From the NCBI RefSeq assembly GCF_001761485.1, contig NC_090771.1, positions 1,054,001 to 1,118,000 of the forward strand: a stretch of 64,000 nt of DNA, written 5' to 3'. Positions 10,272-21,149 of the stretch are shown piece after piece. The stretch's first letter is position 1. Each line of letters opens with the position of its first letter. The notes under the pieces were generated by a model, which was not told the origin of the DNA, did no database searches, and saw only the letters and a program-made list of their open reading frames with translations. A program made the translations under genes and the position numbers. This DNA is from Yarrowia lipolytica. Lineage: Eukaryota > Ascomycota > Dipodascomycetes > Dipodascales.

Positions 10272-13200
10272 TTTATTGCATTTTTAACAAACTGAATGAG
10301 TAACGAAGATGTAGTCTGCGAGTGAACTTGTCGGCGCGACAAGGACGTAGTCCGAGCTGCGAATGGACTTATTGAGTACGTTGTCCGAGATATGTAGTAC
10401 GAGCTGAGAATGGACTTCCGAGTACGTCGTCTGAGACCTCGGACAGCAAGCGTAGTATTAGTTGTATAATGCTTTACTATGTACCACTATACTACCAATA
10501 TTTAGTCTAGTACAACAACGAAAATGACACCGGAAAAGCAGAGATATTAGAAGAATCCTGGGGACTCTACGAAGGCAATGATCAACTCTGTGAGTTCACA
10601 CGGCCCTTTCCGGGGGAGTTGAGGCGTCTCGTATCACGAAGTTTAGTTTGGGAAAATATTGTGGGGTTGTATCGAAAGGAGATATAGATATGTACAATAA
10701 TTATATGAGCAGAATTCTTGTAGATGGGGGAACAATTTGGCGAACTCCAGGATTTGATAAAGTCATTTCCGGGAGATTTATGAGGAGTTGACAAACGAGT
10801 CCACTGTAAAAAAAGTAGTGCGCTAATCTCATGGAGAAAAGACAGAGATATCATCAATACCAGAAGACATAGAGATACAATTTATACCACAAGAATCCTT
10901 GTACTCAGAGGAGCAATTTGGTAAATCGCAGAGGTTCACAGGATTATTTCTGGAGGAGTCACCTCAGCTATGTGTGTGCTGTGTGGGAGGGGATGCTGAA
11001 TGATTACTAAGGAAGCTGAACGAACATGTAGATACAGATTAATGTCTGAATTGAGTGAGCTGAATTGAGTCTACAATATGTCTGTGCGTTTTGAAAAACA
11101 GTGGTGAAGTAGGGAAGCTGACAGGTTCATTTTTGAAACCTCCAGACCAATTCTATGTCCCGAGTTTTACAGAAAAAAGACCACGACAATGAATGGCATC
11201 AAATATTACTCTCCGCGTCCAAAAAACTGCCTGGAGAACTCTTATTGCTCCTGAGAACATTTCCGAAGTCATGGTCAGACCGCCGACTGACAATAAATGA
11301 TGGAACAGCAAAAGGAAGAGGAAGATAAATAGTGTATGGTTCCTCCCACTCTAACAACTTTTTAGTGAACTCTGGAATTCCATTGGATCACTTCTGAAAA
11401 AGTTATGACGATACTTGTGTTTCCCTGTCTCCAGCATGTGCGTATTGCTGATTCTGTAGGGAGGAGATAGGAAGATGAACTGTATACCGAAATATATACA
11501 GAAAAAATCCATCATTTTAATGTCCATCTGGTCAGCTCATAAGATCGTCTCCGCGAGAGTTGGGGGTCATCTTGGCAGTACTGAGTCTTCACTTTCAGTG
11601 GTAGGTGAAAAATCGTTGACTGGAGATGAAGCTAGAACAAGTCCATTCAGTGCCCCTGTGGTCCGACAAATGTAATGTTCAACTCTTGATTTTTTTTTTG
11701 GATCTTTCTAGACCGAGGAGAGTAACTTCTTGCATCTTGGCATGCACCGCGCAGAGATGGTTCAACCTCAAACTCGATATCAATGCCAATATCCCCTGAC
11801 AGGTGTGAATTTGATAAATCGCACCTAACACTTTCATTATGCGGTACCTACTTATACAAGTAGGTCCATACTGTTCTCAATTGCATGGAATGAATCAAAA
11901 CTGGATATAATCCGTAGCTGTACTAGTGGAACAAACAATGAGTCTGTTTGCGAAGCTCCAGAGTGAGAATTTCAATATAGTGTAAAAAGTTCCAATAGAC
12001 CAATTCCGCTAACGTCGACAATGCGTACACCGCTGTAATCGTCCTGTTTCAAAAAGACCTCCCAAGTGTCCATGAACTGTACGTCAGAGTGTTTCAAAAA
12101 AACCGTTGAGACAACATGCCAGAGTGTTTCAGGAGAAAGTGCCAGTGGGTGGCAATCGTACCAATCACAAGTAGAGATACCGTAGTGTGACTGTGAGTGT
12201 GCGATAATGAGGGTAAGGATTTGGGAAGCGCATCTCTGCTTGAGCGAGAATGTGGGTGTGCTGATTACTTAGTCTTTTTAGTCTGAGTCGTTATAAATCT
12301 GTCTTGAGTATCTGAGAGTCGTTTTCCACGTCCCCCACCACTCAACCACCTTCCACAGACAACTCCGGGCTCTGGGCCATCGTACGGAGACCATTGGCTG
12401 GACGACTGGAGAGGAAGGTTGAATGAGGAAGTTATCAAAGTGAACATCCTTCAACAACGGACATATAACCTGGCAAAAGCAGAATCGACCCAAGCGACTA
12501 GACTTGGTTACGGCGAGCAGACAATGCCAGAGCAAGACGGCCCATGTGACATGTCCCGGCGAATAATTCCATCTTCGGCCTTACCAGCGGTGCAACTCGA
12601 CGGAAAATGATTGGGCCTTTTGAGGCGATGGTGTCTGTGTCGTTTGGGAGAACTGGGCGCGGCTGGTAGGTGTGGTGCCGAGAAGCGAGGTGCAACGAGT
12701 GGCTTTATCGGGGTGTGTGACGGAGTTGTTGTCAAGATCTATAGTGGGAAGGGCTTCACTGGATATGTGTCTCACTGGGTATGGGTATCACACCGGTTAT
12801 GTATATCACACGAAATCTGTGTTAGTGGGCATTGGGGTATCTGTGTTTGTGTTACGCAAAGGCAAGAGAGTGGGGCATGCGCAGGGTGAGTGAGAAGCTC
12901 CTGAGACGTTCTGAGACGAATCTTGTAACAGGGAATCTTGTGTCAGAGATGTAACAGGGCAACAGTTGTGTCAGCCATTAGCTACGTCACCGGCACTGCC
13001 ACGGTCGGCGTGGAGTATTTGATGGTGAAACACTCGAACAACGTGCTCGTATCTGTGAAAGTATCCTGTGAAAGTGTCGTGTAAGAGAAAGAGATGAAGA
13101 GGAGCGAAAAAGGTCTATCAGCAGCTCCTTCGAGGAATGTGCGTTTTCCGTCTCAACCACTTGGGTCACGTGAGCTCGTTGGAAACGTGTCTAGAGATGA

Positions 13201-13671
13201 GACAGGCGTCGTTAACCCTTGTAAATGTGGTGTTTCTATTTGTTTTTGTTTTGTTTTTTATTTTTTTACTCTTTTATCACTCTTTTCTTTTTTTTTAATT
13301 TTTTTTAATTCTCCTGTTTATCTCTTATTTATCTCTTAGTTAAACTCTCTTCCAATTACTTGGAATTAGTTAGAACAAAACGCCCACTGAACAACTCAAC
13401 AAGTGATCTAGAGCTGCCAGAAATTTAAAAAGTATATTGAACTGTTCATCACGAAAAAAACATTTGAAACCAGATAACTTCTGGCTATTCATTTTACACA
13501 ATGTCCACAGCTATTTACGTTCTCCGAATTCCGACTTCTCAAATCTGCTTAGACTTTGTTGAGTATTACAAAACAATACCACTTTAAGTGGCCTCCGTCT
13601 TCACAAAAGTTCAACTAACTTTCAAATAATTTAATAAACATATATTTGATTGGTCTAATAAAAAAAGTATT

Positions 13672-13738
13672 GTTATTATAAAAATATATAGAAAAACGTA
13701 TTATGTTATTATAAAAATATAAGAAAAAAAAAAAAAAA
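13672..13738. repeat. Direct repeat of an AT-rich 17-mer and poly-A tract
   Basis: GTTATTATAAAAATATA occurs twice, about 33 bp apart, the second copy followed by a run of about 15 A. It looks like a local duplication in AT-rich spacer DNA. Confidence 0.7.
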
Positions 13739-14376
13739 GGAACCTCCAACGGCTAATCCTATTGGTCACGTGACCCGACTCCCCGTTGAAGTCCTGCCTT
13801 GTCAATCCACGCTGAGCAAGACGAGTATGTACGTAGTGATTCGACCCGACCAGAACAGCAAGGAGTGCTGTGTTCAGTTCTGTCACGTGATCTAATTATT
13901 TGTGGAACAAGCTCTGTGGAGTGGACATTTGTACTAATTTTTTATCACGTGATATTGCCAAACAATGCCCGAACGGCACCATGTCCCGCACTGCTCCCCC
14001 TCGTCACAGTCATAACCTGTACTGACTTTGCGCCTCAGCTCCCCCTCACGTGATCAACTCTACTGACACAATGTAGTTTTATTTCTGTCTCTGACCTTCT
14101 CGGCTAGACGCTCCTCGTTTCTTCACAACCGTCTCATTCCCCACGGTCATGGTCGTTTCTTTTTGCTGGAGTCGAATGGAAAAAGTTCCACGGAGTTTCC
14201 GGAACTCTAGGAGGTCATGTGATTGTTGGAATGAGTCGGACGGACTTTCTAGTGACTACTACAAGTAGGGTGATTTGTGTGACCACTAGAATCCTGAGAA
14301 AGTGCGAGTTCGTACTATGCGACTACTGTACTCGTCGATGAGTAAAGGAGTTAGTATGGACTGTCACTGGACCAAC

Positions 14377-14396
14377 CACGTGACTAGTCATGTGAC
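14377..14396. promoter_or_regulatory. Paired E-box near-palindrome (copy 3)
   Basis: CACGTGACTAGTCATGTGAC: cores start at 14377 and 14389, 12 bp apart, centred on ACTAGT. The same 20-mer recurs at 39831. Confidence 0.55.
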
Positions 14397-17300
14397 TGTC
14401 AACACTGACATCTTCATGACACGTTTTAAACGACAAAAAGCAACTCCAACCAACTCAACTCACCTCAACCCAGCCAACTCCTGCCTTTGGGGTGAGTCGT
14501 ATTGAGTCGCGCGCAACTCAGCTGGAAAACACAAAGAGTGGACAGCGGCGGAGGAGTGAAAAAAGAAATGGTAAATTCTATGAAAATACAATCGTCACAA
14601 GAGACAAAGACGGATTATTCCGGTCATTATCGTTCATAGTCGTTCATTGTCCGTCATAGTCGTTCATTGTCTGTCATTGTCCAAACTCTACCATCTGGGG
14701 TGATAAGCCCGTCGGAGGGGTCGCAGGAACTGGCATGAACTAACATGAACAATAATGCCATCTATAGGACCCATTTATGGGCTATTTAGACTGATAGCCA
14801 GGTACAGGCTGGTTTTTGGGTCGGTGGAAGCTCCTAGAGAAGGGACCGCATGGAGACGAAATAGAATTGTCCTCAACTTTACGAGTAGAGTGGATGGAGA
14901 AAAACGGACTTGACTAGGAGATGTGAGGCATCTGCTTCTTCTGCCTGGTATTTTTTTTAAAATAATATTCCTTCGTGTTTCCAAAACTCGAAGTACTTTT
15001 TTATGCTTTCATTTTCCCACCAACCAGTTAACAAAGTTTCCCAACTTAGTTGATATTTAGTTAAGCCTCTGGTCCTACCCAGCGTCACATAGCGCGCTTT
15101 ACAGCGGTTGGACAGCCGATCGGACGCCAACACATGCTTTTCTGGGTCGATATTACCGTTTAGACCGCTTGCCGCTCTTTTTTCCATCAGCCGACCTTAT
15201 TTTGAGACGGACAACATCCATTTGCAACTAGCGTGTCACCGGCCTCCAAACCGGTCTAAACTTCAACCTACAAGCTGCATTGGAATCTCCGACCACGGTT
15301 TATTCACAGTCCAAAGTTTGGAGTCGTTTTGGCCATTTTTGAATTTCACCTTTTAATCGTTTATTCATACATGGCGGCGGGACGCGGCGGGAGATACCGG
15401 GAAGCGGTTCCAGGAGGGACACCAATAGTTCCACGGAATTCCTCTTGGCCAAAAGCACCTAAAACTAGCACCGATATCACTTTTATCAAGTTACTCGCCG
15501 TTGGAAGGCTGAGTTATATTCCAAATACACCTTGGAATGGCACTAGTGGGACTCTGAGTTCAATAGGAGCTTAGTTATGAACCGTGTGGCGCATTAGGTG
15601 GGTCACCAAGGGTCACGGCGTGGATTGGTGGGCATTCCCCTCTTTCGCAGTGCCATCTTTGTTGTTTTGCGGACCCGAAATATGCCAGTATTGTGCGAAC
15701 TCGTCTTCCACCACAATAAACGGAAATGGAGCCCCACAAAGCTATAAATCATAGCAATATATTGCACCAGTTGTTGCGCATGCATTTCTCAAGTTCCTGC
15801 CCACTTTTGGAACCCCCTTAGATGGTCTATATCTGCAGGACCCCGTGCCCTTATCAGGTCCGATAGCCGTGCCAATAATAATGTCTGGCTGGAACCAAGA
15901 CCCAAAAAGAAACCGCTGGGGACGCAAATGACGTGTTTACAGCGTCTCAATTTCCCTGAGACACTCTAAGATGGTTTATCCGGCGATCTGGAAAAGAAAT
16001 GTTGGCCATTGGGCCGTCCGGAACGGGCTAGGCTGGCGATGAGAGTTCTAACAGAAGTTAACCCGGTCTAAGACGGTCTAAGACGGATTAGACCTGTTCT
16101 TAAATGTGGTAGAGATACTTGGATTAGAGCTGAAGTTGCTATGTTAAACGGGATGTATGATATGCTCGGATTTTTTATTGCGTCAAGATGCAGTAAACGA
16201 GGATGATATTGGTATCTCTGAGTTGACAATGTTGTTTCTGGGCAGGTTTACTTGTGTTTGATACTTGTCAAGTGCGAATTGACCGACTTTTGGGGGAGAT
16301 GGACTGACATTCTTGTATTCTGAGAATGAACACGGGGTAGTTCCTAGAGTCGGATAAAAGAGGTCTAGGAGTATCATAAGCGCTTAAGGGGGATGACGGA
16401 GACGTCACAAATTGTAATTTCAGAGTCTCAGAGTCATTTGAACACTATTCAGGAAAATATGGGGTATTTTTCTGAACATGAGATATATCAATTTCGGAAT
16501 GATCCTATAATCTCAGAGACAAGAGGAGTTGACCATTGTGTTTCTGGACGTTGTTTTACCCTAAAAATGGTCTCTATCAATCCCACATGGCCCCTCTTCA
16601 TCCATTCTTACTCTACCCCTTTCATCTCAGATACAATTTAATATGCATCGTATTCTGGGAGCTAGAGACTTGCTTTTTTTGCCAGGCCTTTTCTCCAGTC
16701 TTGGTCTTCATCTCATGAAACATAAGCGAAGTTTGCAACTGATTTACATGTCACCGGCAGCTGTGATGGTATGGGCAGGAACCTTGGAATAGGTAGAGTG
16801 CTATACGAAGACTTGATGGCAAATCAAAGGTAACAAGGAAGACAGATATTGAACAAGAGCAGATTTTAAGAGCTGTATATCTCGTGAATGATTGATTTGA
16901 GGTCATTATTCGAGTTCCAACTGGCTCGTTTACCGCTTTGTTAGAGGCAATAGCTAACGCGGGAGTACCATGATATCATCTCCCAGATTACCTCCATCTC
17001 GTTCTTCGGGCAATTATATCGCTTGAAATCAATGTCGGAGGTTTTTTCGGAGGTTCTAAATCCCCAATTTGACTCCCGCTTCGTTTCCCACTCCCGTATA
17101 TCGTATGATAGTCGGTATATACACCCACATAGGTTTCATGTTAAAATCCACACTATTGAGACTCCAACCTGTCCCAGGCAAGGCTGACAAACCCCAGATA
17201 TAAGCATGAGTCACTTAGTGTATGAAGATGATCATCGTATGACTTTCATCCCCGCAGCATGTTCAAGGAACTTTTTGTTATTGGTCGTGGTATGTTGGAG

Positions 17301-17864
17301 ACTTCGGGGTATTACCAAGTGGTGGATATCGTACGATTCTAACGGAGATAGTTGTCCAGGTGACAGGAGAGTCGAAGATACGACAATTCCAAAAGAATCG
17401 GCATGTATCAACGTCGGGAAACGGTTACATACAACCAGGAATATGATCTTAACCTGATCAGAACCTGGTCAGAATCTGGTCAGAACCCACCGCCAGGTCA
17501 GAAACGTATTCAATTCGAATGCTGATTTATCCAGAATACTTGACTGACTCCCACAATCATATTCCTGTTTATGGGATCAAATTCCGACCAAATTCCGTTA
17601 CTTTCATGCGCTTGACTCTGAGATGGAACATTTCCTTGACTTCCGTTTCAATCATGGAAACAAAATGAATATACCACTGCATTTTAATTGTTCAGACGAC
17701 CTTTCTGAATCCAAAAACAATCGGTTTTGGTTACTTTTAAGCCATTCCAGTTCTATGGCTTGCCCTTCTCACCCAGTTCCGAACCTCTTATAGTACACTG
17801 TACAGTACCTAGCTTTAGATTGTAATCGACCGATGTCATCAAAGTGTGCATCATCGTTCCCCAT

Positions 17865-17884
17865 TCACATGATTAATCATGTGA
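17865..17884. promoter_or_regulatory. Paired E-box perfect palindrome (copy 4)
   Basis: TCACATGATTAATCATGTGA is a perfect 20-bp palindrome with CACATG at 17866 and CATGTG at 17878, again 12 bp apart. It contains two RTCACRTG-like half sites facing each other. Confidence 0.5.
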
Positions 17885-19510
17885 TCTTTCCGTTTCTTCC
17901 AGGGCACGTGATTTACCACCCCTCCTCCCTCGCTCCCTCGCTCCCAGGGAGCCCTCTAACTAGGATCTGATTTCATAAACTGGATCTATGACTTCTGAAA
18001 GCCGCCAATAAAACCCCGCCAAGGGCCATCAAGTCTATCAATGAAAAATCTGAACCATTTCCGTTAACTCCGAGACTCATCCAAAGTCCATCTGGAGGCA
18101 TAGATAAACACCAAGGTGTCTTCTGTCTTGGTATTGAAAACTTGTTTATCTTGGCACTTTGAAGTTTGCCAAGAGCCAGAAAATGGCATTGAACGAGTAT
18201 TAGACTGACAGGGGGCCGCCCTGCATTTTATTGAAGGTTCTTGGATGTATTATTGGAGGAACCCGTGGGACCCAACTTCTCTGTTATAGACATGGAAAAA
18301 AGAGAGGAGAAGAGACGTGAGGAGAAGGCGGGGAGTAGGTTTTAGTGATCATTAACTGTCTTAGATTGATTGTGCAAAATTTCAGAACTCAATGCCTCTT
18401 CTGAGATATACTGGATCGATGAATATGTTGAGTGCACTGTTATTGTGATAAATGTGTATCCAACAAAAGAGATATAGATTCGATACACAATCAAAATACT
18501 TTTAATAACGGCCAGATACGTTATTATCAATTGGTGTTAATTTATTTCCTTCTGCGGATTCTACAAGTGGATCTCTTCTTTGTTCAATCTCTGAGAATCC
18601 ACCTCTTTTCAAACAGAAGCGTGGGAATATTAATGAAAACAGTTGATTGTTCAATTTAACACCATTCCAGTAATTGTTTACGTTATTTTCAACTCCTCGA
18701 CGATTCTATATTGACCTCAAATGACAATCTCCAACCCATACCCTTCAATACATAGTCAGAGGCAACTCCCGAAGACGACTATTGAGAGGTATTCAAATGC
18801 CAAAATCAACGTGCTAGACTTCCATCTATCTACCTGCCCAAGTCGTAGCTTCTCTGACTAGCCCCCTCTTCTGCCGGACTCCACTTCATAATTCTCCAGT
18901 TGGCGTAAAACTGTGTCTCCAAATTGGTCAATAATTCATTTGTGATCATTTCAGCAGTTATAATAGCATTTGAAGAGCCATACTATTCCCCCAAAACAAC
19001 CATTTGCTCTTTAGGACTTTCTATTCTCCTTGCATTCTGGTTACTCTTGGCTGAATGAAAAATACTCCTCCAACTCCATCAATTGAGATCGGATTTTGAA
19101 CCGGGAACTTTTGACGTCATTCGAGCGATGTCTACTGTTCCAATCTCAGAATTTACAACTCCACCTTCCTCTATCCCCTAGATATATTGTATTCTCTTCC
19201 CCTCTTCACTCTCCTCGCTCACTGGACATAGTTCGGTCAATTCTATAGATAGAGATAAACAGATTTTTTTCGCATGGCTCGTTCAATTCTATATAAATAG
19301 ATAAACAGATACTTTTCGGGGCATCTTTAGACCATTTAAATTCATTGTCCAACTTCCTGTCTCTTTCTCCTCACATTTATTTTCCATATTTAAACCGTAT
19401 TATTATTGGTGTGATTGCCTGTTGTGTCTGCCGCCTTTGATGAATTTCATGGAGGTCCCGTTTATGATATGATCTCTCTGATGTCATAGAATCTTTCTGA
19501 CGTATTCTCT

Positions 19511-19640
19511 TCTTTTTTTTGTTTTTATTTTTTTAAAATTTTAAATATTTTAATTTAATTTAATTTTAATTTAAATTAATTTAATTCCATTTAATTTAAT
19601 TTAATTCCTTTAATTCAATTTTAATTCCATTATTTCACCT
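19511..19640. repeat. AT-only tract with dyad symmetry
   Basis: A tract of about 120 bp made almost only of A and T. It includes the perfect palindrome TTAATTTAAATTAA (19566-19579) and repeated TTTAATTTAATT. Tracts of this type accompany replication origins and centromeres in yeasts, but nothing here proves either. Confidence 0.6.
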
Positions 19641-19790
19641 ACTGCACGCCCGTATTCCGTGCGTCCATCGGTGCATTTCTTTGTCCTTGATTTCAAATTC
19701 AGAATCAAATTCAGTCTCAGGAAAACATGGCTGGGCCGTCGGATTACCCGAAATGAAGGAAGAAAAAACGGTAAATTAGAATAAAAAATT

Positions 19791-19860
19791 CAAATAAAAT
19801 CAAATAAAATCAAATAAAATCAAATAAAATCAAATAAAATCAAATAAAATCAGATAAAAT
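19791..19860. repeat. Tandem array of 10-bp units (CAAATAAAAT)
   Basis: Six perfect CAAATAAAAT decamers in a row (19791-19850), then one CAGATAAAAT. It lies 150 bp to the right of the AT-only dyad tract. Confidence 0.97.
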
Positions 19861-20417
19861 CACCACACTCTTCAAAAAAACTAACCCAATCCAATCCTAA
19901 CCACAATAAATTGCCTTGTCACAATCATGCACACTTTTTGCGGCTCCAATGTCTCTGCTCGCCTCTACTTCCCACAGCCGTGTGCGGATAAGTAATTATT
20001 TTAAATTTTTTATTAATTTTCAAGCGAGAAGTTAAAAAATAGACTCACTAGACCCTAACCGAACCTAAAAACAAAAACAAAAACAAAAATAGAAATAGAA
20101 TAAAGTATAATGGATTTGTCGAAACGAAACGCCGAAAAAGATTTCGGTAATCCAATAACCAACTCTGGTTCAGAGCCCGGAAAATTCAGAAATCATAGAA
20201 CCCGTCGTATTCGTCACATGATCCCCGCTCCTCCCCGCTCCTCCCCACCCCCACTGAGTCTCTTTCACAAGCTCCTGCAATTTGCTCTCTGCTGGCGCCA
20301 TATCGAGCATGCGCCAGGTATGCACGCCAAGCCTTGGCACTGCCGTAAAAAACAGCAACTTTGACTCGAGCCCAGTCGCTATCACTTCAGCTCTATCTAT
20401 CTATCGCAGTTGCTAGC

Positions 20418-21149
20418 TTACAACTTGATGTACTGCTCAACCTCCTTCTTAGAGCAAACGTACAGGGTCTCACAATCGCTGTTGAAACCGTTGAAGGTGG
20501 TGGAGGCTGCCACGGTGTAGGCACCAAAGGAAGTGAAGTACATCCAGTCACCGACATCGAGAAGAACAGGTAGCTGGCACGACTTAGAAATGCAGTCGAT
20601 ACCGTCGCAGGTGGGGCCCCACACAGAAACGTCTTGCGAGGACTTCTGCTTCTGGTATCGCTCACCGTACATGAACTTGCCCTGGTAGGTCAGAACCTTG
20701 GGCACGGGCTCCTGGTGGTCAAACAGAATGCAGTTCATGTTTCCGTAGACACCGTCGTTGAGGTAGAGCATGGCCTTGTTCTGGTTCTCAATGATTCGTC
20801 GAGCAATCACATGAGAGGCAATGGTGAAGGCCTCGGACACAAAGAACCGGCCGGGCTCAGCCATGAGGTTAACTCCGCTCTCCTCTGGGAAGTACTTGTC
20901 AAGAGCGTCCCCCAGAACGGCAGCAGAGGACTCAAAGGAATCGTCCGAGAAGCCTCCGCCGACATCCAGAGTGTTGAGGTGCATGCCAATGGCAGCTCCC
21001 TGGTCAAACACCCGCTTAGCGTTTCGCACAGCGTCCAGGAAGGCGTTGGGGTCTCCAGCGCCGGATCCCACATGGAAAGACACACCGGCCACGTTCAGAC
21101 CGAGATCCTTAGCAAGCTGGAGCAGCGACTGGGTGTTCTCCAGAGCAGC
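20418..21149 (-). pseudogene. Ornithine decarboxylase, C-terminal half only (5'-truncated copy)
   Basis: The frame encodes 243 residues that match the second half of eukaryotic ornithine decarboxylase, the PLP enzyme making putrescine. It shows VSFHVGSG, LDVGGGFSD, the phosphate-binding EPGRFFV, the catalytic-Cys motif WGPTCDGID, and a normal C-terminus. The first half, with the PLP lysine (PFYAVKCN region) and most of the barrel, is absent: a stop codon lies directly upstream of the first homologous codon (21150-21152), and I find no minus-strand coding for it in the next 4 kb. The retained part has no internal stop or frameshift, so the loss seems recent, or the part is still under selection. 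The first ATG is at 20984. An intron joining a distant 5' exon is possible (an AG lies at the junction) but unsupported. A complete ODC gene is expected elsewhere in the genome. Confidence 0.8.

Larger units (their letters stand above)
10272..20417. other. Gene-poor 10 kb interval, AT-rich toward its right end
   Basis: No open frame here looks coding; all are under about 90 codons with no recognisable motif. Just after MET16 (10330-10440) a roughly 50-bp segment containing GAGCTG(C/A)GAATGGACTT is imperfectly duplicated. CACGTG boxes cluster at 13168-14377 but are nearly absent from 14.4 to 20.4 kb. Low-complexity AT tracts lie at 13250-13330, 13620-13735 and 19510-19630. Small repeats occur at 14630-14685 (TCGTTCAT/TGTCCGTC), 17458-17510 (CTGGTCAGAA) and 19231-19317 (about 40 bp duplicated). 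It is the longest gene-free stretch in the window. Confidence 0.6.
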
